Source: Sympetrum striolatum (Eukaryota; Arthropoda; Insecta; Odonata; Libellulidae). Taken from it: a stretch of DNA of 64,000 nt. Location: NCBI GenBank assembly GCA_947579665.1, contig OX388349.1, positions 25,390,459-25,454,458 on the forward strand, read 5' to 3'. Shown piece by piece: positions 21,301-34,449 of this stretch (within the stretch, counting starts at the first letter, position 1; each line of letters opens with the position of its first letter). A model generated the notes under the pieces. It made no database searches. It worked only from the letters and a program-made list of their open reading frames with translations, and had not been told where the DNA came from. Position numbers and translations under genes: made by a program.

Positions 21301-24300
21301 TGAATTGATTTATCTCATGATTAATTAATTTACGTTTAGCCACTTTAAAAAAGGATTAAAATTATTTTCAAGGGAATATTAATCAAAATATTTATTTTTT
21401 ATCGTTAAATCGACCTGCGACGGCTTTTTCGTCCAATGAAAATAGAGTTTTTTGTAAGAATACGCCAAAAGTAACTCGAATGTGTCTATTTGAGGCCATT
21501 TATATAAGAAAGTACACATGTATGCTTGACATATGGCCGAGCTATTGCTTTATAATTTACTATCTCTTGAACGGAAAAAAGTGATGTAGACGTGATCAAT
21601 CTTGGATTCATGATTACATTTATTACAACTTGGCAAGATTATCTACCACTTGAATCAAATTAAATAAATTTTTCTTACGTCCTGTGGCTTGCCACCTAAG
21701 GAAAACGGTAAATTATAGTAATTACGGCTTATTCTCTATGTTTTTATTCACAGGTTTTTCACTATTTGAAGTTACATCAGCTTTACTTCCTCTATACAGC
21801 GAATATTTGTTTTCCTTATCCTGCAGCTTATATTAATTTTCCTTCTAATAACTGTGTTACATGATGTGCTGGTGCTTTTTATAGTAAGATTTGCTGATAT
21901 TAATGTTTAAATATAGTATTATATTCGTCATTAAGATTACATACATGACTGGGAGGAAATACTTATTCGATTGAGTAAAATAGCCTCATGTATAAAATTT
22001 GTGCCAACTGCACATTTTATTTATAATGTTATATAGAATTTAGATTTTTCTCTCATATATGAGTCGACTAAATAAAAAGAGTATGTGGTGCACAGGTAAT
22101 TTCTGTTTTAGAGTTTAGTCGTCTTACCATATTGTGGACAACCTTTATAAACGTCAGTTATCATGAGACCTAAACGTTGCCCCTTAAGATAGACTATCCT
22201 TTATTCGTATTTTACTTGGAAGACATACCTAACGTGCTTCGTATTTTACAAGAATAATTTTATCTATAATCTTATCAAACAAGCATATACTCGTAAGTTA
22301 GCTAATAATAGCAATATGTATCGCTAAATATTTTGTATAAGAAAAGATTTAAAATTTGACTATGCAAATATCATAAAACCTCAATCGAAACATAATGGTT
22401 GTGATGAGAGATTGATTTTGGGTTAACAAAATCTGCCCCTATTTAATACACAGATGAGATACCAGGTGTTCAAATTTAACAACACTTTGAGATTATTAGT
22501 GGATTAGCAAAGGAAATTAAGGTTGTAATTTGACCAGTACATTTATCAGTCCTGTTTTGGAGGATTATAAATTGTAATCACATAGGTATTGATTATTTCT
22601 TAGCGAAATTTATTACTCTTAATGTAACTGAAATCTTCTCTGTAAGAGCCCCAATTTGAGCTACAGTCTCTCATTTTTTCTCATCGTGCCCAAAAATGTC
22701 ACGCATGGCAACAAAAATTCTCGTTTATTACATTAAATAATTGTGTCAAAATCAATATATTCTTCCGCTTACATAACTCTTCACTTCTTTAAGCTTTAGA
22801 TTTTCATGAAAGCTCTCCACAAACGTCATATTTTACCTGGTTTCCTATTGAAGCTCGTATTTGCGCGTTGACGCCACATCTTTGAATAGAGTCGAGTGAT
22901 TGAAAAAGTGCCTCAAGTCACTTGCAAGAATTGTCATTTTCAGTAAGAGAAATGAAAGAAATTGGTTCTACCAAGTCATTATTCAACTGAACTTCATTTT
23001 CATAGAAAAGAATGTATTCCTTCCCACAATAAATGCTTCAGGATATCAGGATACATAAAAATAAACCTGAATGAGTGGAATATATTCGTTAAAATTTTCA
23101 TCAAGAACCCATCCTCTACAAATAAATCCTTAAATTTTACACTTCTCTAAGGCTACAGACTAGATCTAAAAATTGAAAGACTTGGGAACTTGGTGAGTAA
23201 AGAGGTTTTAACAGAATTATTTTACCACGCGTCTACTCATTTCTTTCCAATAGATTATAATACACTCGGTCGATATATTAGCCGTACGAATATAGCTCAA
23301 TCTATTTCATAACTCGTGGAACAAGTATTAAGGATACAATTAAGGGCTAGCAAAGTGAAATCAGGAATTGCTTCTATACAATGAATACAAATAAAGTTAA
23401 TTTACTTTCAATGAGCATACAAATCATGTATAAGAATACACCAGAAAAAGAATATAAGAATATTTTTCTTATACAAGTATATATTCTCTATTTAAGAATA
23501 GGCTTCCTGAATACATTACGGCCAGATCAATAAACATTATGTAATTAACTCTTGGGTTACGTTAGTGCATCAATATGGAGTTCTTTTATATAACTCAATT
23601 CATCCCAGAATGACAACTGCCGATATTTCATTTTGAGTAGAGGAACTCAAAACTACAGGAGATCAGTCCAAGTTCTTCTGTTTTACAAGAATAATCCACC
23701 TTGCATCTTAAATTTCCGTTATCCTTTATCAGAAACAATCTTCGGAAAACCAAAGATGGGATTTTAGTTCTGTGCCCATCCCTCTTAATCCCACACGTGA
23801 TTTGGTAACACTTTATTCCGCATCACGGCCTCCCGCGATGGATTACAACGGCAGATCCCGCTCAGGACGGGTCCAAACGATGCCCCCTCCACATTGAAGC
23901 ATCGGGGAATCAATCATTCAACCCTTTAATCCCGCAGCCTCTCCTTCTAATTCTTTATCACGATACTCTCTTTCCTGCATTTAAAACCCTATCCTTCCCT
24001 CTCTCTCTCTCCCATCCGAAAAAATAGTAGCCTCTTTCACTCTTAAAAAATTCCCGCCGGCGTCCCAACGGGTAATTGTTTCGCCTCGTTTCCCAGAAGG
24101 TCTCTGAGCCATCGCTTCGACGGTCCGGAAAGGATTTGTCTACTCTCCAGCACACACACACACACATACACAAACACGTGATGTAGGACGCATACAAACA
24201 TCCATCTCGAATAAAAAGAGAGCTTACGATCACCGAACCAATTCTACTCTCCCGAAATCCCATCTCCGCCGAATGTTTTTGCTTCTATTCCTTTTTCTTT

Positions 24301-26212
24301 TTCCCGCGCTTTGAGTAAAGCAAGGACATTTCCCTAGCAAATGAAAATCCGCGGACGCCCTTTGTGTCACCCCCGCGCGTTTTTTATTAGGGGACGCGTT
24401 TTATGGAATTTGCTTTGCTTTAAGGAGATTTAAAGGTGGGCTCCCCAAGAGGGTTTGAGATTAAGCTTTAAAATACTAACTTCTGAAGAAATATGCCCTA
24501 AAGAGGATATAGCTTTGTATTGTACGACTTTAGGTTCATATGTACGAATGAATTGAGCACTGATATGGTAGATGGTGTAGGATTCAGTGTAACATAGAAT
24601 TAGAAGGATACCGGTATCTCTACTGCTTATCAATGGGGAAAGCAATCATCCAGCCGCAGGGAGTTGAAGATGGTTTGACCTTAAACATTTAAATTGTTAT
24701 ATTTTTAAAAATTGAAGCTATAATTCTACCAATGACTTGGACTGAAAAAATATTATCATCAATAAAACACTACAAGTAGATACAATACCTGATGGCAGAG
24801 GGCACAGAAATACAATAGATAAACAATTAAAAATATAATGCACGTAAATAAATCAGCAGTAGTAATGACTCGTAACAATGTATGCAAATAAATGATAGAC
24901 ACGAAAACAAACAGCAATATAAAAATAAAGATAAAACTGTATCTTCAGAATTTTCTTTACTTCTATAAAATGATTTGGAAATTGCCCAAAGGTACTTCCT
25001 TGAGGATTGCTCCAGTTTTTCTCCGTGTAAAGTAAAATAGAGAGATAACATAAGTAAATTCTTAACTTATTCTGGGGGTGTTCGAATAAAAACCTTAGTG
25101 TAGCATGAGAATAGCAAATGTTCTTCGAAAGTATTATCCTGTAGCGAATCTCCCTTGGATCAGGGACCGAAGGGAGTCGTTAATTAAGGGTACACTGAGA
25201 AAAGCTGAGATTAGAGAAAATAATGAATTTCATAATTGGGATAAATGAAATAAAATAATAAGTCTGAATGATCGTATAGGATTATAAGTGACCTCAATAA
25301 TATTTCCTGGGGCAGTCTGCTCTTTGTTATTTTCACGTTGATACCGGTGAGGGAAATCCGCATTCATCAAGGCAATTATCAAAATTTGCTAGCCTTGATC
25401 TTTTGATCAAGGCTAACAAATTAGATCTTTTTATTCCAGATAATCTGCCAAACTGGCTTTTAATTTATACCTCTAAACCATTAGAAAGTACTGTAATTGG
25501 TTTTGTTTACACCTTGACTTTGAAAGTCTAAACCTACAAAAAATATTAAGGTCACAACTGAAAAATTGGCAGACTCCCAAAACAATTGTACGTATTTTCA
25601 TAGATATAGAGCAAACGGAATTCAATATTGGGGAACATTTCTTCACGTCAATCACGTAAATGTCGTAGGTTCTGCACACTCGCGAAAATTTATTTAATTG
25701 CATTCGTTACTTTCCAGAATCGATCTTAGGTACTAAATTTTAATCTAAAGTGATCGATAAGGTAGGTAGTACTGAATAAATATATGAGCACCCTCGAACC
25801 ATGTCTGTTATACTCGTATATTCACATATTATTTATGATCTTGTATTATTTACTAATATTAGTAATAATTTTGAAGTTGCAGTAAATTTAATGATTAACT
25901 ATTGTTTATGTAGTATATTCAATTCTTTTTGTTTAAAGACGCCAGTATGATTTTAATAATATCTTTTTGCAGACTTTTTTAGAATCATTTATTGTCCACT
26001 CTACCATTCATCCACCCTACGATAAATTTGTAAGTTTTTAATATCAAGAAGAAGCAGTTGTTAGAGCGCTCTCAATTTTTTATAGTGCCACGCAGACAAA
26101 TAGCATTCGCTTAAATTTTATCCAAAACGAATTGCTCTATCTCGTCGGGCAAATTCAATTGAGTAGAGTTCATGCTATCCCTATGATGATATACTCCAAC
26201 AACTCCAATCCT
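18375..26212. other. Unassigned AT-rich region with a small GC-richer patch
   Basis: No recognisable gene. A GC-richer patch at about 23.8-24.4 kb holds a short (CT)n run near 23998-24012 and a (CA)8 run at 24151-24166. Short open frames throughout have no motif support. Confidence 0.45.
20854..21063 (+). CDS. Small open frame with a hydrophobic segment, function unknown
   Basis: A 69-codon frame has a hydrophobic stretch STYLLMLTLLVSQFIW (residues about 15-30) followed by a polar, balanced tail with ANVEFDPNSFVERARKIKPG. The tail composition is more protein-like than other short frames here, but I recognise no family and see no convincing splice sites or promoter. It could be a chance frame or a relic exon. 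Confidence 0.12.
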   Translation: MILNKVRITVRIPWTSTYLLMLTLLVSQFIWRKTILMSANVEFDPNSFVERARKIKPGILNRTRFTFHK

Positions 26213-27232
26213 TTTTACTTTCTCCGTATACGAAGTATAGAGAAAGAATTGTTTTCATGAAAAAATTCGACTTCGAGATTTCAACGGAAATACATGTTTT
26301 GGGGTCCCTAGAGCACGTTTTAACCATTTTCGGAATGATGTCTGTGTGTATGTGTGTGTGTGCGTGCTAGTGGGCGCTCTAACGTGAAAACTAGTGGTCG
26401 TATCAATACCAAACTTCATGTATAGTACTGTGGTGTGTGCTGTCAGAGTTAATTAGATTTTGGAGTAAATCGGTTAACCGGAAGTCGAGCTTCATTCATC
26501 AAAGCTCATTTCCGGTTTTCAAAATATCTCCATAAATATGATATATAGGTATATTGTATACATTATAAAAGTTTTAGATAATGTGATTTACTATAACTTT
26601 TGTATTTAACATATTTTTGTATCACCGGTTGATTAGGAGTTATTCGTGAAATACCGATAAACCGGAAGTAGCTGTTATGTACTTTGTGGGCGCTCTAACA
26701 TGAAAACTAATTGTTGGATCAACACCAAATTTCATTAATAATATTTTAATTGGTGTCGTTAGAGTTGATTAGTTTTTGGAGTAAATCAGGTAACCAAAAT
26801 TTGAGCTTCATTCTCCAAAGCTCATTTCTGGTTTTCAAAATATCTCCATAAATATGATATTTAGGTATATACTATTATTTAAAAACATTTTACAAAATAT
26901 ACTTTACTATAACTTTTGTTTGAAACATATTTTTGTATCACTGATTGTTTAGGAGTTATTCATGAAATACTGATAAACCGGAAGTTGCTGATTATGTACT
27001 TAGTGGGCGCTCTGGTCTCAATGGGCGAAAGGCCAATTTCATCGTTTTTCATCGATCATGTCCCGAAAAACATTATTTATAATGTTTTTGACGTCAAAGA
27101 TAATAATATATTAATTAATCACTCATCTTCCAAGTTTGAATGGAATATAGAGTTCGAAATTACTGCCGTAGATAAATATTTACATCTTATACATGGAGAA
27201 AGTAATGTGCTGGCCACATTAGATTTTTTCCT
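26213..27232 (+). repeat. 1-kb dispersed repeat, copy 1
   Basis: It begins with TTACTTTCTCCGTATACG, which can fold back on the following AGAGAAAG. Next come a short TG-rich stretch and two tandem monomers of 316 bp (starting GGGCGCTCT at 26372 and 26688, with a third start at 27004), and it ends past GGAGAAAGTAA (27195-27205). A second copy lies inverted at 38121-39156. The inner TTACTTTCTCC at both sides resembles a terminal inverted repeat, though similarity between copies continues about 25 bp beyond the right one (GTGCTGGCCACAT). The frame at 26916-27272 is within the repeat and is not a gene. Probably a non-autonomous DNA element; superfamily unknown. Confidence 0.75.
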
Positions 27233-27239
27233 TCCATGT

Positions 27240-28010
27240 TGTACTTACAGTAGGATTCCAACTGTCTTTTAAATAATCTTTAATAAGTCTAATAAATTTC
27301 AAATTCTATTCTCGAAGCACCTAACCACAAATATGTATTGCTCAAAGCCGAATTATCAATATCATACTACTGCAGCATAGTAGCTTTTCTGTAGACACTA
27401 CCTAGATGGTAGTGGCTCAAGAAGGTAGTAGGTTATATAAAACATGAATTTATTATTGGTTTCATAAGATAATCGATATTTGAACAACTAACACATTTTT
27501 TAGAGAAAAATACCAATCCAATTCACCGGATAGTGCTGAGGCGTTTTGGGAAGCCATTTTGGTAGATTGGTGAAAAATCTTTTCTTTGGAAGCAATCGTA
27601 AATAAGTGACAGAAAAACAAATGAGAAGCGTTTTTTTTCGGTATGAGCTCTGGGTAAAGGAGGTGATGGAATTAAGAGGAAAAGGAAATTGCGAGGAAAT
27701 GAAATGGTCAAAGAGGGAATTAGTTGTTCAACGCTCTGGAAAATAAAAGAACGTACCGATATTCACTACCACTGTTACTATATATATTTATTTTCCGGTT
27801 TCAGTACTTTAAAAAAATTATTTGTATTAAATAAAGTTTTGATTTATTCTAAATGATAAAATTTTGAAAATAAATAGTAAGGACTGTTAAGAATAAAGTC
27901 AAAGTCCTTCACGCTACGATATTTCAGTTGTGTAAGCTATAATACAGTTCACCAAATAAAAAATCGAATAATTTTGATATTTTCCTTTCAAAATAAATTA
28001 ATTTTGAAAT
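27240..28010. other. Unassigned AT-rich region
   Basis: No recognisable gene or repeat. Confidence 0.45.
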
Positions 28011-28018
28011 ATAAAGTA

Positions 28019-28095
28019 CACTCCTGGGCAAAATTAACGCACCACCGGTCGTTAGGATCGTAAGGGAGGTGCTGCGTTAATTTTGGCCAGGACTG
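28019..28095. mobile_element. 77-bp Tc1/mariner fold-back MITE
   Basis: It is bounded by TA at 28017-28018 and 28096-28097. The two arms, CACTCCTGGGCAAAATTAAC and its counterpart ending GGCCAGGACTG, match over about 27 bp with three mismatches and enclose only about 22 bp. CAGTCCTGGCCAAAATTAAC-type ends are typical of Tc1/mariner elements. This is almost all inverted repeat with no coding capacity. Confidence 0.75.
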
Positions 28096-28099
28096 TACT

Positions 28100-28367
28100 A
28101 CCGGCCGTGGTGGCGGAGTGGTTAACGTGCTAGCGCGTTAACGCTCCAACCTCACGGTCCCGTGTTCGAGTCCCGGCTAATCGGATTTTTCCGGTTAGGG
28201 AATGGTTGTCTGTGTATGTTGTGTGTGTGTGTGATATTAATAAAATAAAATGCAAAAAAAATGAATAAAATTAATAAAAGGGGTTAATTGGAGGAATAGC
28301 CTTCCTAGGCTAAAATTCGCCCAAAAAAGAAAGACGGCATTATTATTATTATTATTATTATTATTAT
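28100..28367 (+). mobile_element. tRNA-derived SINE with (ATT)n tail
   Basis: The head holds Pol III promoter boxes: TGGCGGAGTGG at 28111-28121 (A box) and a perfect GTTCGAGTCC at 28164-28173 (B box), 43 bp apart as in a tRNA gene. The intervening sequence resembles a tRNA with an altered anticodon arm. The body has a TG-rich run and A-rich stretches and ends in (ATT)n at 28339-28367. It abuts the 77-bp MITE. The acceptor stem does not close well, so it is SINE-like rather than a functional tRNA gene. Confidence 0.7.
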
Positions 28368-28373
28368 GACCAT

Positions 28374-28677
28374 GTATATATATACATATTCTTTTGCATG
28401 ACCATCCCTGACGAGTCGTTTAGACTCAGGGTCTTCATGCTATTTGAACTATTTTTTTTATATATATTTTGATGTATTTGTGAATTTCAAAATTATTATT
28501 AAGTATACCATATTGGCTTTATGTAAAAAGTTGAAATATGTATGTCATGTATATTCTAAAATGTAATGCTCTTTGTAAGTCTTTCTTTTTTTACATGGCA
28601 TCTTCTTTAATGGATTTTAATATTTCTTGAAAATTATTGTATTTTGAATAAATAAATGTATTTCATTATTAAAAAAA

Positions 28678-28742
<65 letters not shown>
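28374..28742 (+). mobile_element. LINE 3' end fragment with long (ATT)n tail
   Basis: A CATCCCTGACGAGTCG...GACTCAGGG hairpin (about 28404-28432) is followed by AT-rich sequence, an AATAAATAAATG polyadenylation-like stretch near 28650, and an uninterrupted (ATT)n run of about 65 bp at 28678-28742. The layout is that of a 5'-truncated LINE 3' UTR with a microsatellite tail; no coding sequence is present. Confidence 0.5.
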
Positions 28743-28744
28743 AA

Positions 28745-29200
28745 TAATATTATATTCAAAATCTCGCTTTGCTCATTAAAACGCATTGGAAATGAGAACG
28801 TTGCCAACTCTCAACATTAGTTTGCTTAAGGATCACAATTTGTGGATTCAAGGTTTATTTCTTAGGAATTACGTGAAAGAAAAGAGATAAACTAATACGT
28901 GAAGTGAGAAAGTAATTTTCAAAAGATGAAAAATAGAATAGATCAAGTTATTTATTAAGGAGAATCAATATCTCTGAGAATCTACTAAATTATTGATAAC
29001 CAATTACGGAAAAAAAAGAAAGACAAAATGAATAGGAATCATTGAATTTATTGCTTTTACTTTTCTGGATTAAATTATGATATGTTAATGAGATGTTGGC
29101 GTAAGGAAAAAATTGAAAGAGAGTAACAATATTTGTAAAGGGATCTCGTGCTTTCCTGCTGTACAATGATGCGTCTGCACTTCTGCGTCTGCATTGACTC
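28745..29200. other. Unassigned AT-rich region
   Basis: Nothing recognised before the hammerhead-like motif. Confidence 0.4.
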
Positions 29201-29212
29201 CTCTGCACTTCA

Positions 29213-29253
29213 GCCCTGAAGATGGGGACCGAGTTGGTCCTCGAAACGTCGGC
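29213..29253 (+). ncRNA. Hammerhead-ribozyme-like core, copy 2
   Basis: CTGAAGA (29216-29222), one extra U, a 7-bp stem II GGGGACC/GGTCCTC with loop GAGTT, GAAA (29243-29246), then CGTC, giving an AC/GU stem III with no loop and a GUC triplet. GCC just upstream and GGC just downstream form three pairs of stem I. Loop-less stem III is known from hammerheads thought to act as dimers. Immediately upstream are short imperfect repeats of TCTGCACTTC. Confidence 0.5.
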
Positions 29254-29299
29254 CCTCCAGCCACATCTTACCTGTCTGCTATCCCGAGAGTATCTTCGA

Positions 29300-30590
29300 C
29301 GCAATATTTGTAAAATCGTTCGCATTACGTGCATGAGAGCAGATCTGGGGCAGAAGGATTATCAATCTCCTTTTTAAGAAAACACATGAGGAGGTTCAGT
29401 AGTTGAGTGCTTTTCCATGGTTTGAGATCAAAGTCCAGCATTTAGAAAACAATGAAGAGGAAAAACTGCCATGAATTTATATTGCGGATGTTACTTAAGA
29501 TGCGAAAGTGCAGTCATTTCTAAATAATGGAGAGACATGCGCTTAAATAACTGCAGAGACCTAGAGCAATGAAAATGCCACTCGAAATTCAAGACTTTTA
29601 TCTAGAATGATTCAAAATGTGTTTTTTGATGCAAATTTTCTCATCCTTCAAACATTCATACCTTCAAAAAACTTTTCGTGCATGGAAGGAAAAATTTGAC
29701 AAGAAATAAGAAATTATTAGCTGTTCCGAAAATGTCATTATTATTCCAAATATTTAGGATGACGTAGAGTAGCTTAACCTTCTCAGCTCTTTTTTTAAAC
29801 AGGCCTATTCAAAAAATGAAACTTTTGTTTAAACCTAACAGCTTTAAGGAAACTGTAAATGTAGAACTACACACAAGAATTTATATAACATATGTATTTT
29901 TGAAATTTGAAAGTAAATATTAGGTCATACTAGAAATTCCATCATTTGAATTACTATTAATATTAATCTCTAAACCCCGTCCTGATTGCAGATTATAATA
30001 TACCGCCCAAGATTAAGTCGAAGCGTTATGCTTAGGTGCCTTTCAGGGAATTAGATGGACAACCTATCACTCTGAAGGAGACAAACGTCGGGGAGGAGTA
30101 AGCCCCGAAAGTGCGCAACCGATCGGCGAGAAAAATGCGCCTGAATTCGTAAATCCTAGGAAAGGAAGGACGGCGGAGTTGGAATGGGGATTGGACGAAA
30201 GTTTGCGGAGGATTGGAGATAAATGGCGGAGGAACGCTTTTGTGGACGAGGGAGGGGAAGAATGAGCAAATCGTGCTTGATGAGGCAGTGTCTAGGAGCA
30301 TGGACGAGGGAAGAGAAGGGACACGGAAATAAAGGGGATAGGGATCGAAGAATAGAAGTGGAGTGAGAGGGAGACAAAGTGTAACAGTGATAGAGAGGGA
30401 TAGAGAAGTAGGAACTCACAGAGAAAATTGGAATTGGAAAGAAACGAAGGCCGAAGTTGAAAAAAATGGAAACAATGAGAGGTTGCGGATGGAGGCAACT
30501 TTAGAGGAATACAAGGAGCACATATGGTACTCATACTTGATGATAGATAAAGAATCGAAAGTCTGCTGTAGCAGGGAATTAATCCTGGTT
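29300..30590. other. Unassigned region with a purine-rich stretch
   Basis: From about 30.06 kb the plus strand is purine-rich (GGA/GAGG words), which opens several Ser/Pro-rich frames on the minus strand at 30032-30597. These look compositional and are not called as genes. Confidence 0.4.
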
Positions 30591-30655
30591 CTTCCATTTA
30601 ACTTTATAGCAGCCGATCGGGAAGTGGAAGATCCAGGTTCGAATCCCGTGGAAAG
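30590..30655 (+). repeat. Possible tRNA-derived relic with B box
   Basis: A perfect B box GGTTCGAATCC lies at 30636-30646 in a T-arm-like context. The upstream A box is not convincing, so this is at best a degraded SINE head. Confidence 0.3.
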
Positions 30656-30714
30656 ATTTTCGTATTCATTTATCATTCCTTTTTTATTTTCTTATTTTTT
30701 ACCTTCCTAACGTT

Positions 30715-31855
30715 AAAAATTTCAGAGAGGTTTCTAGTGAGAGAACTTAGTATCATTTTAAGTATAATATAGGGGGTTAACCAATATTTATTTAATTCAT
30801 TGAGTTGAATGTCAGATTTCCAATTTGGTAAATTTATAAATAAGTATATTTACTGTATATTCCCATGATCTTGTCTCTATGATTCTTCGTCAGTCTTTTT
30901 TTAAACATTACTGAGGCTGCGTAATCAACCTCTGCAATATAAAATTGTTGCAATCGAATGAATTTTTACAGAATCCGAGATTTTAAGACCCTTAATATAA
31001 GAAAGATAAATCAGATAAAATGCGGACCGGAGTCCTAACCAAGAAGTAATTGGTGAAATAGATCCATTTAGCTCTTCCAAACAAATGAAAATGTCCGAAA
31101 TGACCGAAAAAACATGGCGGGAGATTCTTCTTATCAGTGACCACGTTTCGGTATTGAAGCATTATAAAATAATTCCCTTTTTATTATCAGACGCGTATTC
31201 TGAATAGCTAGCGTTGGTCCTTTCAGAGCACTTAATTGAGGTAATATTGGAAAGTAAAATGGAATGTAAAATAATTATCAAGGATATCACTTAGAAAGAT
31301 CAGGTGAAATCTGAGCAAAAAATTGGAATGGAATGAAGCAAACCGGAGATGAGGATGCCGTAACGAACAGTAAAATATAAGAAAAACTGGAGACTAGAAT
31401 TAGACAAGAAGATAAATGGAGAAAGAGGAAAATTTAGGAAATGAAAAATGAATGATTTACGAAGTTTATTAAAGATTTGTATTATAAAAGAGTAACAATC
31501 ACGCGGCATTATTTTACTTTCCGTAATTTCATCAATTTATTTTATATACATTCAAATGTTTGTTACTTTTCAAGAACCAGTTTAACTCGTTTGTAATATC
31601 TTGGGAAGAGAAGACCGTCAGTAATCCCTCTTTAGTCGCCCGTGTATTAACCGTAATATGTATAATAAAAAAGTTTAATATCTAATTCAATAGAGCTTAA
31701 TTTGATAGAGAAAATTGCACGAGAGACGGATTCATCAGGAAAACATATAAGATTGGTGTTGAAGGGATACTATTCGTGGTAAAGGAATAATTGGCAATAA
31801 TATGAGAGAGGCCAGGATTCCAATGACTCTATTTAGCGTGAGCTTTGACTACGGA
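30715..31855. other. Unassigned AT-rich region
   Basis: No recognisable gene or repeat. Confidence 0.4.
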
Positions 31856-31879
31856 ATCCTTCTAATCCCGAAGTCCAAC

Positions 31880-31955
31880 TAATTGCTCTTGTAGAGACTC
31901 GAACCGAGGACCCTAGGATCTTTAGACGAGCGAAATACTCACTGAGATGGAGTAG
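31880..31955 (-). repeat. tRNA-like sequence with B box
   Basis: On the minus strand a CATCTCAGTGAGTATTTCGC D-arm-like string (about 31950-31931) is followed by a GGTTCGAGTC B box (31905-31896), at tRNA-like spacing. The acceptor stem does not pair well. Probably a SINE head or tRNA pseudogene. Confidence 0.4.
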
Positions 31956-31959
31956 AAGG

Positions 31960-34355
31960 GAAGGATGGTAATAGAAGAGGGCAGGAGTAATAATGGAGGA
32001 GACAAGTGGAGGCGATATTTCGCCGTGACACAGATGGAGGAGATTGGGAGGAAGGACTGTCCCTTCTAAGAGATCGCTGATGAGAACTGGAATTATGAGT
32101 TGGAGTAGAAAGTCAAATTTGAGGAGATTGTGAATTTATGAGGAAATATATAGCTTGGTAATTACCACTGGGGACACATAAAGAACAGAAGATAGCATAA
32201 TACCAGGATTAAAATTTTCTCGTGTTACTTCCTACCTTTTATTTTTAATTTTAAACTCGGTAATACTTCATTCTTCCTTTCTTTAATATTGATATTTAGT
32301 TTTTGGTTGAACTGGGGTAAGTGAAATGAAGTATTGTTGGATCCAAGCGGAAATAGGGCAAGGGTTGATCTGCCCCCTATGATAACTTTGTAGTACCAGC
32401 AATTTGCCTTGGAGTTCAAATCCAAATTGAATTCAGAAGTTTTGCGATAATAATGATTATACTATATTTATCCCGATGTAATCGCATAATTATCACATCG
32501 TTGGCATTGACTGAATTAAATATATTGGATTTAAAAATAATGAGGCCGACGGAAAAATATCACCGCCTAGTTTCATTATAACGCTTATCTATTATTTTAA
32601 TTACGAATCAAACTTATGAGTCACATTTTTGATATCGGGAATGTTGTCAAGTAATTAATAAGTAAAATGCTTTGTTTATTAGGAATTATACTTTAAAATA
32701 CGGAAAAAAGGAGATCATAATCATTATGTCTGCATCTATGAAAAAATAAGCAAATGAGCAATTCGATTTTGAAAGGCATGACTTCGTAAAAAGACGTGAT
32801 TAGGATCAACAAGACTCCTGATTAAAATTCCGTGTAATTTTTATTAGATATCTTAAATATTGACGGATCGCAACAATATTGCGTCCAGTTGCTTATTTTT
32901 GCTCTTCAGTTTCCGGATACTGTTCGAGTCTATTAAATAATTGAAAACATCATAGAATCCATCTAAGAGGTATATAAGGAAAAGATAAATTGTTAATTAC
33001 TAGCTATTACTTTTAAGTGATCTTAACCAATCGTTTAGAACTTTCATTTTGTTCTTTTATATTCTCAAGAGTATCATTAGGTTCTATTACGTTTATCGCA
33101 GATGGCAATTAATCTATCGGTTCGAGAGTCTTCGGAGACAAAAATCTTTACAGCCATTTCACCTAAAGGTTCTAATTTTTACGCTGGGTTCAGCCGATAT
33201 CAGAATATAAATAGATACGTGTTTGAGACTTTTTGCCGATCAGATATGGGAAATTTTATTCAATCCCGGGCGCCACCAGGTTTTCCTCCAAACTCATCTT
33301 AAAATGGCATATTCCTTAATTTTTTGGGGTTCCGTTGGATCATCCGCTTCGCTGCCCGAGGCTCTTCTTCACCTCATATCATTTCCTGACCTTGGCCGCA
33401 GCCTCGCACAAGCAAACCTTTCCATTCAGATAAGGGAAAAGGCATTTCGGGTTCGCTTATGGGCAGCGGACGCCAGGGAAAGAGCAAATTTCATTCAAAT
33501 CTATGCAATTCGAATCCAAAATATTCCTCCGGTCGACGCCTAACCCTCAATTCCAGAATGTGGGGATGTGATCAGGGGCTGTCCAAAGCGGATGGAATAT
33601 GCGGTGAGGATATTTGTGTTTCACCAATCATCCATGGCACATCGCCGTGTTTATTTCTGATGTTTCAAGACCAGAGAAACAAAGATAACTGTAGAAGGAA
33701 AGGGTCCGGCAAAAAGATTCGATTTCTCCTCAAAAACTAAAATTATAGTCCATTATAATTTATTATCCTTTATTATGTCTTTCAAAAAAATCAACATTCC
33801 TGATGGATAATACTTCACAACAAAAATATTCAGTTTTGGATCTCATCATTTTTGTTCGCGATACCAATTTCACATTTAATGTTGTACGTGTTTGATATGC
33901 CAACTTTTCTTCAAGTATTGACCCATTCATTGCTCCTTTACAAGCATACGCTCATTTTAATATGCCTAATTCGAACTTTATAACATCGGCTCTAAATAAA
34001 ATGATTTTTTTCTTTTCCACCCTCTTAGAAACAAAATTCAAAATATTAGCTGTGAATTAGCTAAGACTAAAAAATCTCGTAACGTTAAATGTCAAAGGCA
34101 AATGAAGCTGCAAAACTTTAAAAACCATGAAAACATTACAGGAACAAGTGTTAAATTTAGCAAAAAATTGCTTTTGATTGAATATGGAAATTTTTAAATC
34201 ATTTTTGAAATTGAGATAATTTTGTGTCCTCCTGCTTTATATCCATCGACCCTTTTAATGTAAAAATACGTATATTTTCATACGAAGTAAATTCTTAAAT
34301 GCTACTGAAATGTTAGAACTAAAGTGCATGGAATGAATGTAAGTCCTTTTAAATA
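31960..34355. other. Unassigned region
   Basis: Frames at 33102-33302, 33223-33543 and 33459-33740 overlap in a somewhat GC-richer patch but show no recognisable protein. Nothing else recognised. Confidence 0.4.
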
Positions 34356-34361
34356 CCCGGT

Positions 34362-34432
34362 TGGGCTCCCAGAAGGTGGTTAGCGTACTTGCTTCTGTTG
34401 AAAGCGGGTTTAGGTTCCATTCCCTGGGCTCC
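34362..34432 (+). repeat. Degenerate tRNA-derived SINE head
   Basis: GGTGGTTAGCG at 34376-34386 resembles an A box, and GGTTCCATTCC at 34413-34423 is a B box with one change. Spacing and the CTTGCTTCTGTTGAAAGCGG middle are tRNA-like. No tail was identified. Confidence 0.45.
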
Positions 34433-34449
34433 TATATACGCTTATATAC

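Noticed and set aside
28111..28173. Functional tRNA gene
   Set aside because: A and B boxes are good, but the acceptor stem does not close and an (ATT)n-tailed body follows, so a SINE is the better call.
30032..30597. Minus-strand Ser/Pro/Leu-rich frames
   Set aside because: They mirror a purine-rich plus strand; the composition explains the open frames.
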